From Axinella damicornis (taxonomy: Eukaryota; Porifera; Demospongiae; Axinellida; Axinellidae): 64,000 nt of DNA. The stretch is taken from assembly GCA_963931865.1 (NCBI GenBank), contig OZ007513.1, forward strand, positions 7,176,157-7,240,156, written 5' to 3'. The notes under the pieces are model-generated. The model was given only the letters and a program-made list of their open reading frames with translations. It had not been told where the DNA came from and searched no databases. Below are positions 55,065-64,000 of this stretch, one piece after another (the stretch's first letter is position 1; each line of letters opens with the position of its first letter). The translations under genes were made by a program, and so were the position numbers.

Positions 55065-55480
55065 GTAGCCAGGGGAACCTCACCACATGACCTCCGGCAG
55101 GGCTGATGTCACGGATTTCTAGACGGAATGGTGTCTTATCCACAGCTACAGAGAAGCTAGAGAACCAAAACAAGTTCTGAATAAGAGGTGAGGTAGGTCC
55201 TACCTCCAGGTTTGAAGCAGAGCCACTGACGGATGACTGGTGAAACTCCAAATAGTGCCATCTTTTCGCTCCGTGAGAAGATGCATCACTGCTGGGCTTT
55301 TTCAAGTTTGTCACCTGTCTGCCCTTTGAAATCATGGTGGATATGCTTCAAACGCTTGGTGTAGCTCTTCATTGGTGCTTGTGCCGTCTTTGTCGCTAGA
55401 ACAGAATGCAAGATCGGTCTCTTGTACAACTTGGCTGTTGAGAAGATTTGAGGCATGACGGTCATCTCATGGATCGTGTG
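55065..55480 (-). pseudogene. Coding-like minus-strand segment cut by a MITE
   Basis: The minus strand reads MPQIFSTAKLYKRPIL, ATKTAQAPMKSYTKRLKHIH and HDFKGQTGDKLEKAQQ in one frame, and in an overlapping frame SASNLEVGPTSPLIQ, LFWFSSFSVAVDKTPFRLEI and RDISPAGGHVVRFPWLHLT. The latter stays open for 95 codons and ends at the MITE edge. It looks like a decayed protein gene or element ORF. I do not recognise it. Confidence 0.35.
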
Positions 55481-55855
55481 GTAAGATTCCCTATGCCTTC
55501 TCCCTCTGTTGTAAGCTATGAAAAGCTCTAGCTGTAGAAGGCCAGCATAAACAGCCCCAGCGCATGCAAGACGCCAGGACTACTTTCTGTCTACTTTCTG
55601 TCTACGTAATTAGGGTTATGTGTAGGAACTCATGCACCTGTGTGGTCTGCAAATCCTTTGTGTGGGTCTACAAGCCTTTATTCAGGTGCCTCAAAGGGTA
55701 CTTCCAAGGGTCAACCTTTTAGTAAGTTTTAGAAGGCCACCCCCATACTCAATGTATTCACAACCTATGTATACATGTATGTTGTGGTCCTCTTGCAGAC
55801 ATCATGTGAACATCAGAAAGTTAGTGGTCAAAACTCTGAAGTAGGGAGTGAGAAG

Positions 55856-56279
55856 TAGTCTTGTTCCCAGACTCCTGAGAATGGTCTGGTGTTGTGATCA
55901 TGAGCTACATGTACATTTCTTGTCACGTGGGGTGGGGTGGGGCGTATGGTGTAAAGCATGACTGTCATAATTCCATTCTTAAATCGGCAGTTGACTATCT
56001 GATGCCTCAGCTAGTGCATATAGACTATTACACAGCACAGTTGGTAAAAGCTGGAGATGGCTGCAAAGTCTACTGGGACGTCCGAGAACGAGCTATGCAC
56101 AAGACTATGCATGTATATTGCCAAATGTTGTCTGCTTGATTGCCTACGTCATGCATGTTCTGCCATCTGATTCAACATCTCAAATTCAAGATCGGCCCCA
56201 CCCTATGTGACAAGAAATGTTTCTCAGAACACCAGACCCTCTTTTCCCACACGTGCGGGAGGGTCTGGGAACGAGACTG
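55856..56279. mobile_element. 424-bp CTCGTTCCCAG element
   Basis: Ends TAGTCTTGTTCCCAGACTCC and ..GGGTCTGGGAACGAGACTG, with inner inverted blocks ACATTTCTTGTCAC and GTGACAAGAAATGT. Flanks AGTGAGAAG and AATGAGAAG (8 of 9). The inside has an 81-codon plus-strand ORF at 55894-56139 (ILKSAVDYLMPQLVHIDYYT, LVKAGDGCKVYWDVRER) of unknown origin, possibly a captured gene piece. Confidence 0.8.
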
Positions 56280-57439
56280 AATGAGAAGCTGAGTAATGCA
56301 GGTGGAATTGAGGTGATTGACCTTAATTGCCCAAAATGGCTTGCGTATAGGAAGTGGTGTCAAGTATGTGAAGTCGGGAATGCAGCAGTGGTGTAAATGT
56401 GAATTGTCTGAGTCTGTTTGGTTCTGCATCATTGCCTAATTGTAAGTTGATTGTGCTGGTATGCTTTAGACCTCAGTAGTGAGTCGTTCTTCCTCCGTAC
56501 CGTCCTCCATTTGGAGTCATCTAGACGTCCAGAATGCCACTTCTGTACTCCATAATCAAACCCAGCAACACTTGAATTGCATTATCTCTCCCCCCACACT
56601 TATTGGGGCGAGCTGAGCCCCACACTGTTGTTGTCCTCTGTATACAATAGAGTGCCCACTTACCAGGGAAAGCAAAATACATTCTGTACCTGATGAGGAC
56701 AGAAGGCTGAAACAGCTGTAGTACAGTTCTTTGGTCATTGAACCATCATCATGTGAAGGTTGTCAGCACCCTCACTCTATAAGATGACTATGTGGCTAGT
56801 CCATGGTAGTGTATAACAGGTTACATGTAGTTTTGTTCCCAGACCCTTTTCGTGGGTGTGCATTCGTGGTCTGGGAACAACACCAAAAACAGGTAGATAA
56901 TGGTGTGTAGTCGAAGTATACTGAGGCTAGCCCTTGGTAGTCTCGTTCCCAGACCGTTTATCCAGTGCGTGTATCGCTTCCTGTAAAGCGATCCGTGCTG
57001 GGGTTGGTTGGGTCTGGGAGACTATGAAAATACATGGACTGCAGCTACTTAAATAGCTACTGCTAGACAAGTAGCTGCAGTCCATTTATTTTCATTGCGT
57101 GCCCTGAGGAAGACTAGCACAGCCTAGTCGAAATGTTGACATTATATAGTTTGGATAAGTGAGAACATACATGATCATATTTCCACAAAGCTTGCAGTGT
57201 AGTGTACACTGATGGAGAGCCAGAGCTGTGTCCATGGCAAGCATCGATCGGCTCTGTTTCTGAAACGGAAGTAACTTGGGATCTGTCCATTTTTGGGAAT
57301 CAATGAACAGTACACGTAATTATGTTCGTGTTCCCACATGGAGGTGTGTACATGAAGTAGTTGATGTGCATTAATAATTAATTTGTGCACTGAAGTGCAC
57401 CATTTAGAATCTGGGGCAACAATACGACTTGCACTGTAT
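56280..57439. other. No gene; short palindromic relics
   Basis: Short element relics are TAGTTTTGTTCCCAGACCC..GGTCTGGGAACAACA at 56830-56883 and TAGTCTCGTTCCCAGACC..GGTCTGGGAGACTA at 56937-57021. A hairpin GACTGCAGCTACTT..AAGTAGCTGCAGTC is at 57039-57084. Confidence 0.5.
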
Positions 57440-58640
57440 CAGGGTTTCATCCAGGATTACGTTCTTGGGAAGGAAGGGATTACGTTTTTGGGAAGGAAGG
57501 GATTAAGTTTTTGGAAGGAAGCTCGGCACTCGGAGTGGACGTGTGGGTGTGGCTTAGCACACTCACACCTATAGGTGATTGCCTGGGGGCATGCCTTTCC
57601 TGAAGACTGAGAGCCCATCTTCCGTAATTTCTAAGACATATCTGGAAGTTAGCTAGACTCTTACACTATTAAGGTAGTAAACACGGGTACCGCGATCTCC
57701 GAAACCAAGTTGATGGATAAATGGGCAGCATCAAAGCGTACACAAGTTTCAGCAATACTTTGCATCAAACTGCTCCCTCTGCTTGAAAATGCCCTAAAAC
57801 TCAATTTTAAGGCCCTCTACGAAACTGAAAACTTGGACCCTCTCCAAGGCCCCACCCACACTCTGACCCCATCATCAATACACACACAAAACAGGCCCAA
57901 AAACTACGGATGGATTTACCACCTGCTCTCCTCACTTGCAGGCTACAGCCCAAAACTCACTGCCACCCTCAAAAACAGAGGTTTGGCTACCCTAGGCTTT
58001 CAAAAAAAATTCCACGCACACCAACTAAAACCGACTCAAGCCAAGGCCAGTTTCCAAAAGTTCAACCTACCCCCTGCAAAACTAGGGATGCTTTTCCACG
58101 TTCACCTCTCGGTTACCGAGTTTTGGCCACACATCTACTCCCTCTCACCAGCCCAGTCCAGCTACCAAACCAGCCAAATTCGCCCTAACACGAAAATGGG
58201 CGGGGCCTGTAATGCCGAAAGGTCAACTCTCTAGAGTACCTTGGCCAGGGAGCTGTCGGAGGCTGTTCACTTTCCAGGCTGTTCTTCGGCCACTTCAGCA
58301 GACCCACAAACATTCCTGCTCACTCCACCTAGCTATTCAAAAAAAAAAGAGTGTTCAAACAAATCTTCAAGGTACCGCACGGCCACATCAGAGTGCCGAT
58401 TTGAAACTTGAAAGGGCCGCTAGCCGCATCAAAGAGAGAAACCCCCCTTGTTTATTCCGGTTGCCGCCATGGGAAAACGTAAACAGATGAATAACTCTAA
58501 ATAACCGTATGCGAGTGACGTCATCTCATTAATTATTCATGAGCAAAATTGCACGATTTCGCCGATGCCGTGCTTCCTACCTTAAGTTGAACTGCATATT
58601 CTGTTTGTGGGAACCCCCCACCCCCTGGATGAAACCTTGC
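57440..58640. mobile_element. 1.2-kb TIR element, CAGGGTTTCATCCAGG ends
   Basis: Left CAGGGTTTCATCCAGG and right CCTGGATGAAACCTTG are inverted with one or two changes. CA(G/A)GG ends resemble hAT, but no matching target duplication is visible. The interior includes the ORF described next. Confidence 0.5.
57710..58234 (+). CDS. 174-codon ORF inside a TIR element, unknown
   Basis: The ORF starts MMDKWAASKRTQVSAILCIK. Next comes a helical LLPLLENALKLNFKALYE, a P/T-rich linker, then YGWIYHLLSSLAGYSPKLTA, GLATLGFQKKFHAHQLKP and FNLPPAKLGMLFHVHLSVTE. It is among the longest open frames here and has no stop. It has no catalytic motif or DNA-binding fold that I recognise. It may be coding for the element, or chance in C-rich sequence. 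Confidence 0.3.
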   Translation: MMDKWAASKRTQVSAILCIKLLPLLENALKLNFKALYETENLDPLQGPTHTLTPSSIHTQNRPKNYGWIYHLLSSLAGYSPKLTATLKNRGLATLGFQKKFHAHQLKPTQAKASFQKFNLPPAKLGMLFHVHLSVTEFWPHIYSLSPAQSSYQTSQIRPNTKMGGACNAERSTL

Positions 58641-59262
58641 ATACTGAAATTCCCCATAGCCTTTAAAGTGGATCTATGGTTGTGAGACTTTCAGCTTCAT
58701 GACATCACTTTCTGGCTGTGTCCTTGGGACTTAGGTTCTGTGTGACCACAAAGGGTGGGACAGGGGGAGGTGGGTGGGTGCACCCAGAGGTTGCAGACGG
58801 CATGGCCGTGTCTGGGCTCCACTGTAGAAAGGACTTGGTTGGCACTGGGTGGGCCATTTCCATCGTTTTTGGCGTAAATGCGCTTAGTAACAAGCTGTCT
58901 TGCCTTGTATGGCTCCAGCATTCATGGGTGATTTTTCAGCTGCGGCAGGTTGCCATTTCCCGGGAGACTTGATTAGAAGTTCACGAGTTGGTAGGTGTCA
59001 ACTAGAATTAGGATGGCCTGTGGGAGCAGTTTGAGCCCAGCAATGCAAGGGAACAGAAATTAGGGTACGGTTACTATATAAGTGTTCCAGAAACTGGAAA
59101 TTACCTCGAGAAGGAATGTGGAGTCAAAGCGTTGCACTACAATACATCCTACCTGTTTGTGTGTCTTTGTATTGATGTACGTAGTTGTTGTGTGGTCATT
59201 CTATGCTAGGGACTGTTGTTTGCTGACTCAGTTTACTACCATCTTATTTGCTTGTGTTGCAG
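58641..59262. other. Intergenic or intron
   Basis: No clear exon is found. A T-rich/G-rich stretch precedes the acceptor at 59262. Confidence 0.35.
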
Positions 59263-59369
59263 ACAATGCTGGATTGCAGGATGATGTCCTCCAGTTTGCG
59301 AACACGGTGTTACTACTTGACCACCCGAAGCTGTGCAAGGCCCTGAGAACAAACATCCTTTCTATTAAG
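59263..59369 (+). CDS. Internal exon with strong splice sites, unknown gene
   Basis: The acceptor TTGTGTTGCAG| and donor ATTAAG|GTATTG bound 107 nt in phase 1 to 0. The peptide is DNAGLQDDVLQFANTVLLLD + HPKLCKALRTNILSIK, a two-helix, repeat-like (ARM/HEAT-type) sequence by appearance. With the exon at 60854 (phase 0) it would give NILSIK-GVIQRKN. No stop is crossed. No family name can be given. Confidence 0.5.
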
Positions 59370-60853
59370 GTATTGTCTCATGTTGGTACAGGTCTAAGTT
59401 TTCAGGTGACACGTGCTGAATGCATGAAAATGTGTGTACTGTTGGGGAAAGAATTCCATCACTAAAGTGTTAACGGTGAAATTGTTAGAGTTGGGGTTGT
59501 ATTGGTATTTCAAGATTACTCCTGTAGTTTCGCTACATTACGTACGGTACGTGTCTTTAAAATTGTTGCTGTGATTCAGAAACCTTTCCATCGCAGGCCC
59601 GGAATTCCGTATGTGTAAGATCTAAACGCGAACACGGAAGGCCTAAACCAACTTCGGAAGGTCTGTAGGCGGAGCTGCACCAGTTTTCACAAAATTAGGT
59701 GTGTACAAAGCCAGAGCGCTTTCTTATGCATCTTTGGAAGAAAAACCTTCCGATTTGTAGCAAAGTCACACTGCAAACATGAATCAGAAAGGCGTTCTGA
59801 ATCACGGCATCGATTTTAAAGACGCGTATAAGAAATAGGTGCGTTTTCATTTGAAGTTGGTGTGTTGCTGGTTGGTTGCCATGGTGATCTTTGACATTCA
59901 TCGTTATATCCATGACTACCACTCTGTAAAGAGTGTTAAACACTTGCAGGCCAGCCCACTTCCACATGAGAGGGAAGGGTCTGGTGATCTCGTTTAGTAG
60001 CCACGTTCTGCTGGCTGCTCAGCAATCAGGTTGCAAATCTTTGCAAACTATAAACTGAGATCTGAGATTCGAAACATGAGTCGAATCAATTTCAACGCGT
60101 ACGTACGTGCGAAATACACGATGCACAGTGAGAAAGATGATTACGATGGAAATACTACGTAGTACCTGTTGAAACTGATTATAGGTGGTAACATAACCTA
60201 AGTAAGCGAGTTCTTGCATGTACAGAAATGATTTTTGTGTATAAAGTTCGACTGATTGATCAGATATGCACTGTTCCTGGCCTCGAAAGGCTGCTACCTA
60301 CATCCTGGGTGTTCATAGGGTACTTTCCCCTTGGCCTGGCTAATTGAAGTGGATGCTACAATGTCAAATCAGTGGATAGGTCTAAGTTCACTACTTTCCT
60401 TAGTCACAGCCAAAATTCATGGTCTGACACGAAAGGTCATGGCACCCAAGTAGCTTCATTCCAGAGACATTTCTGACAAAACCACCTCCCACACAAATGG
60501 TGTGAGCTCACATCCTTGAAACTTGTCTTGTTGGAGTATTGTTAGGGTTCCACCGATACTGATATCGGTATCGGTCCCCGTACCAGCCAGTGGTGAGCTA
60601 TAGGATATCGGTTATTGGTATTCTGTAGTACTATTGCCCTATGATAAGTGTCTGACTACTCGAGCAATCAACGATGACGATGGCCAGGCAACTTAATGGA
60701 GGATTTTGGTAGCATTTCTCGGTGAATATTAATGCTGATGTTGAAAGCAAGCCTTGTTGCAATATTTGTGAAGAATGCTTTTCAAGTGTACATTTATTTA
60801 CACCGATCACACAGATAGTCTTGGGGTTGTGACCTTAGCAATTGTCTCTGCAG

Positions 60854-60910
60854 GGTGTCATTCAGAGGAAGAATTTAAAGACGTTCCGAGATCCTCCTCC
60901 ACCTGTCAAG
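60854..60910 (+). CDS. Short internal exon, follows the exon at 59263
   Basis: The acceptor GTCTCTGCAG| and donor GTCAAG|GTATGC bound 57 nt (19 codons, phase 0): GVIQRKNLKTFRDPPPPVK. The phase matches the previous exon. Further exons are probably displaced by the MITE at 61000-61971. Confidence 0.45.
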
Positions 60911-60999
60911 GTATGCAATGTGTGTACCTAATCTTCACATTTTGTTCATCTTCACCTAGCTATCACACATGCAGGATTACTGTAAGCTGTATTGTTTTA

Positions 61000-61971
61000 C
61001 TGTACATCGGGAAATTTTTGTGTTGAAATCTTTGGTGTGACAATATTATGTTGAAAAATTTTCGCGAACTGCACTGAAGGAACCGAATTTTTTTGACGAC
61101 TCTGACCTTGCTGTAACTTGCCGTTCTTTCACTAACATGCCGATCCAGCTTCTTCGAGGAAACTCGAGCTGCTGCGGACCCTCCATCGCTGTGACAAATG
61201 TAAGTACCGTAGAGTACATATCAAGCGCCCACCCCCCTCTTCATGCGAAAGTTACTGCACATGGTTTAAAAGCAGTGTAGTAAGGGCCCACCCATCACAA
61301 CAGTCTTTAGCAGCATTTGTAACTTTCGCGTGAAGAGGGAGGTGGGCGCTTGATACATACTCTACAGTACTTACATTTGTCACAGCCATGGAGGGTCCGC
61401 AGCAGCTCGGTTGTGCATTCAAAAAGACCGATTTATAGTGAAGTATGCACTTTCTCTGTCAAGCGTTTTTTCTTCGCAAAGACGCGCAATCAATTTCCTT
61501 ATGTGAATAATGGACTTATATATTCTAGCCAGTCATTGATATTCACGGCTTACCACGGAGCTTGTTGTTTGTACAGTGCTGAATGGGTAGGTGGATACTA
61601 CATGCTTAAGTAGTCTGAGTAGGTATCTAGCGCCTACCCCCCTGTTCAGCAGTGTTCTAATGTCCCCAAACCCTGGGCGCTTAATACGTACTCTACGGTA
61701 CTTGCCTATTCCGGTCCGCTCCTTCACACCGTGTGCTCAATGCTGCTCTCGCATCTTGAACCTCTCCGTCCACTTGAGCGATATTTTGAGAAGGTATTTC
61801 CATCTTGAGTCAGGCTGGAAGTCCATTGTTGAAACAGCTACAGAGCCGGGAATTGCGCAGCAATGTACACGTTTATTTATTTAAAATTTATCCGCTTTCC
61901 TAAATTATTTTGCGCGATAATTTTTTGCGTTTAGTGGCTTTCGCGAAAAACGAACAACTCCTGATATACAG
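61000..61971. mobile_element. TA-flanked element with nested palindromic MITE
   Basis: Left CTGTACATCGGGAAATTTTT and right CTCCTGATATACAG are inverted and TA-flanked, like the ends at 18224 and 36328. Inside lies a second, better palindrome at 61207-61367 (CCGTAGAGTAC...GTACTCTACAG, also TA-flanked), in which the match continues outward to about 61165 and 61409. A half copy of the inner element is at 61615-61700. Confidence 0.65.
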
Positions 61972-62173
61972 TAGTTGTAAGCAAATTCTCAGCTCATTGC
62001 GCATTTAACTAGGTACTTGTTCTCAAGCTCACATACGTAGTAGTGTTGGTGTTCACTACTATCATGATCTACTAATGTATGTTATGTCTTCTTTTGCAAT
62101 TTCCCACCAGTTCATCTCTAGTGCTCAGCATCTTTGATTTCTACCCGATGACCATCGTTGATTCTTTGCCAAA

Positions 62174-62200
62174 ATGAAGCCGGCAGAGTTACTCAATCAG
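62174..62200 (+). CDS. Possible first coding exon
   Basis: The ATG after a TTGCCAAA context codes for MKPAELLNQ and ends at a perfect donor CAG|GTGAGG (phase 0). An upstream acceptor-like TTCCCACCAG at 62101-62110 may bound a leader. A fitting next exon could be 62942-63112. Confidence 0.35.
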
Positions 62201-62941
62201 GTGAGGTGATGAAGTTTTCTTGGCTGGAACATTTTTTCCTGCAAATCCATTCAGCTAGCCAAGTAGACCAACTTACTCAGAGTAATGAACATCGATCAGC
62301 TATACCTGTAGGTGCTCTAATTATGTGTCCTTTCTAATTTTGTGTCAAAATGCCAAGTCTCAAACCGAATAATGTGTTGCACTCCAGTGACTCATTTTTG
62401 GATCATGTGATTATAATGGCACAGCATGATAGCTAGCCAGCTCGAAAGCGCACACAGTATGGTTGAACAAAGAACACTGCTTATGTATAAAGGCAGAGTT
62501 GCGATATGGCTGGGAAATCAGTGAAGGTACGAGAAAGCCACTTACTCTTATGTATTCTGTGCCCGAGGATACGGACGCCCCGTGTTGGAGAAAAAGCAGG
62601 GACAGTCTGACAACCGGGAGCAAACACAACCGCTATGATCTGTTGCCATTTGGCCAACCGAATAGCGTTACATTGCACAAATGATTATTTTTTGAGCGAC
62701 GCATAATTAGAGTGTCTGTGGTAAATTCACTTCTGCTCAAGTAAAGCTGCAGGCAGGTCTTTGAAGCACATGGTATAAATGCTAGTGATGTGTAATTATA
62801 TACACCCTGGGTTTTACGTGATCACCCCCAAGCCAGGATCCAAGCTCTCTTGATCCTCTTACATACGTACTGTTTTAGGTGACCGCTGTGTACCGACCAG
62901 TAATACCTGTTTTTCTTTCTTGTCCCTATCTTCAAGGGCAG

Positions 62942-63112
62942 CAGCCAGCTCAGCTTTCAGTCACTCAAGCTCATCACTACGGTCAGGCGATGACATCATC
63001 GTCTTTCCACGTGCTGACCGCGTTCTTCCAGCTATCTGAACTTTTAGCAGCGCTGCTACGTAGTTCACACTTCAACATTCAAGGATCAACCAACTGTAGC
63101 GATAATCAATAA
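62942..63112 (+). CDS. Possible terminal exon
   Basis: After an AAGGGCAG acceptor in phase 0 the frame reads QPAQLSVTQAHHYGQAMTSS, SFHVLTAFFQLSELLAALLR and SSHFNIQGSTNCSDNQ to TAA. Joined to the exon at 62174 it would make a 65-residue protein. No family is recognised. Confidence 0.3.
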   Translation, partial: QPAQLSVTQAHHYGQAMTSSSFHVLTAFFQLSELLAALLRSSHFNIQGSTNCSDNQ

Positions 63113-63590
63113 TTCATAATCATGCAGTCACATGCATATCACGAGACACTTCATAAGTGGTAAAATGATTATGTGATAGCAAGCGAACAAAGGTAAGATG
63201 TTATAAGATACACATTAATTTGTGTGGTACGCTTGTGCAAACTCATACTTCTAGCATCTTTTTCCCCAACAGGCATGGCAAGTACAAACATCGTGCTGCC
63301 AACATTCTTATACTGAACAACGAAATAAATCAACGCCACGGCGTCTATTCACGGAAATACGGTAGATTAAGATTTCGGATCTAAGAAAGGTCACATGTTC
63401 GCATTAACCTTATACAGAACATTATCTAAATCTTCTACATAATGTATGCAGGTAACTTCGCTCACTTTGCTCGCTCAGCTACTTTCCCCTTGTTCGCCTA
63501 TGTGAGTAATCCGGTGCTGGGTAGCTCTCTGTGCAGAACTGCTGCTCCCTGCGCAATTGCATCGATCCGTTTCAACTGCTGCTGAGCTCC
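63113..63590. other. No recognised gene
   Basis: It contains CTTCGCTCACTTTGCTCGCTC, similar to CTTCGCTCGCCTACTTCCCC at 26790, a short dispersed motif. Confidence 0.35.
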
Positions 63591-63594
63591 TGGC

Positions 63595-63835
63595 TAGCAT
63601 CTGCTTCAGCTGCTGCTCGCCACTTGCGTCTGCTTCAGCTGCTGCTCGCCGCTTGCGTCTGCTTCAGCTGCTGCTCGCCGCTTGCGTCCGTTTCAACTGC
63701 TTCCTGATTTCATCCACTTCAGCTGCTACTCCCCGATTGCGTCCGCTTCAACTCTGCTCCCCAATGGCGTCCGCTTCGTCTGCTGCTCCCCGATTGTGTC
63801 CACTTCGGCTGCTGCTCCCCGCCAGCTGTTCTGGA
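63595..63835. repeat. Degenerate 30-bp minisatellite, about seven units
   Basis: Units like CTTGCGTCTGCTTCAGCTGC + TGCTCGCCG repeat with variation to TGCTCCCCGATTGTGTCCAC. A Ser/Ala/Leu/Arg-rich frame stays open but reflects the repeat. Confidence 0.8.
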
Positions 63836-64000
63836 AGATTCCAGCCATGTCTACTATTCTCGAACATTCTACGCAGAGTTCGAGTAAATTGAAGTATGAA
63901 GGTCACGCGTCACTATAGTCTAGTCCCGCCCCACGAACATCCCACTTCCGTTACGCACAGACAGACACACCCACAGTTAAAATCTTAATGTATTGATTAC

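Noticed and set aside
63557..63918. Ser/Ala/Leu-rich ORFs near the right edge
   Set aside because: They follow the 30-bp minisatellite and lack any splice or start context.
1..64000. Bacterial contamination or a viral genome
   Set aside because: Spliced exons, dense eukaryotic transposons and MITEs, no operons and no long intact ORFs argue against both.

Overview
The window looks like the genome of an early-branching marine invertebrate, most likely a sponge and otherwise a cnidarian. This is inferred from content and no search was run. The reasons are spliced short exons with GT..AG borders, no operons, no prokaryotic signals, moderate GC, and a dense mix of decayed transposable elements: DIRS, BEL/Pao, LINE, hAT, IS630/Tc1-like, pogo-like, PIF/Harbinger-like and KDZ-like. 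There are also RecQ-like helicase fragments, BEN-like and Myb/SANT-like genes, and very many palindromic (foldback) MITEs. No complete, undamaged, confidently named host gene is present. Most protein signals are broken copies or isolated exons. No tRNA, rRNA or CRISPR array was recognised.

Region by region. 1-6 kb holds a C2H2 zinc-finger ORF, a DIRS RT/RNase H remnant with an internal tandem duplication, and an exon series of a GED..SFERHNRVLQ-type uncharacterised family. 6-10 kb holds a minus-strand AT-hook exon, a 40-G homopolymer and a neat three-exon gene of unknown function whose intron phases agree. 10-18 kb is transposon debris: IS630-type HTH and DDE fragments, two LINE fragments, a PIF/Harbinger-like piece and a KDZ-like transposase. 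18-24 kb holds foldback MITEs, a second DIRS remnant, a pogo-like C-terminus and a hAT fragment. 24.4-29.3 kb is a Myb/SANT-like gene split by a 3 kb insertion with long inverted, repeat-rich ends. 30-33 kb holds a proline-coding minisatellite and a 5'-truncated LINE C-terminal ORF flanked by an 11-bp direct repeat. 34-44 kb holds RecQ-like helicase fragments, a BEN-like pseudogene and several MITEs. 44-49 kb holds a minisatellite, MITEs and a minus-strand BEL/Pao integrase. 49.5-51.4 kb is a 1.36 kb inverted duplication carrying two convergent copies of a first coding exon. 51.8-56.3 kb holds more MITEs, one of which carries a RecQ-like helicase exon. 57-64 kb holds an unclassified 1.2 kb TIR element, isolated exons with good splice sites, nested TA-flanked MITEs and a minisatellite.

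Two threads stand out. First, a family of non-autonomous elements with ends TAGCCTCGTTCCCAG / CTGGGAACGAGGCTA leaves 9-bp target duplications, which suggests a Mutator-like or similar superfamily. It ranges from 33 bp to 735 bp and includes one copy with a captured RecQ-like helicase exon, as in a Pack-MULE. Second, the inverted duplication at 49.5-50.9 kb preserves an open first exon on both arms with an in-frame size difference, and transcription through it would give a long hairpin RNA.
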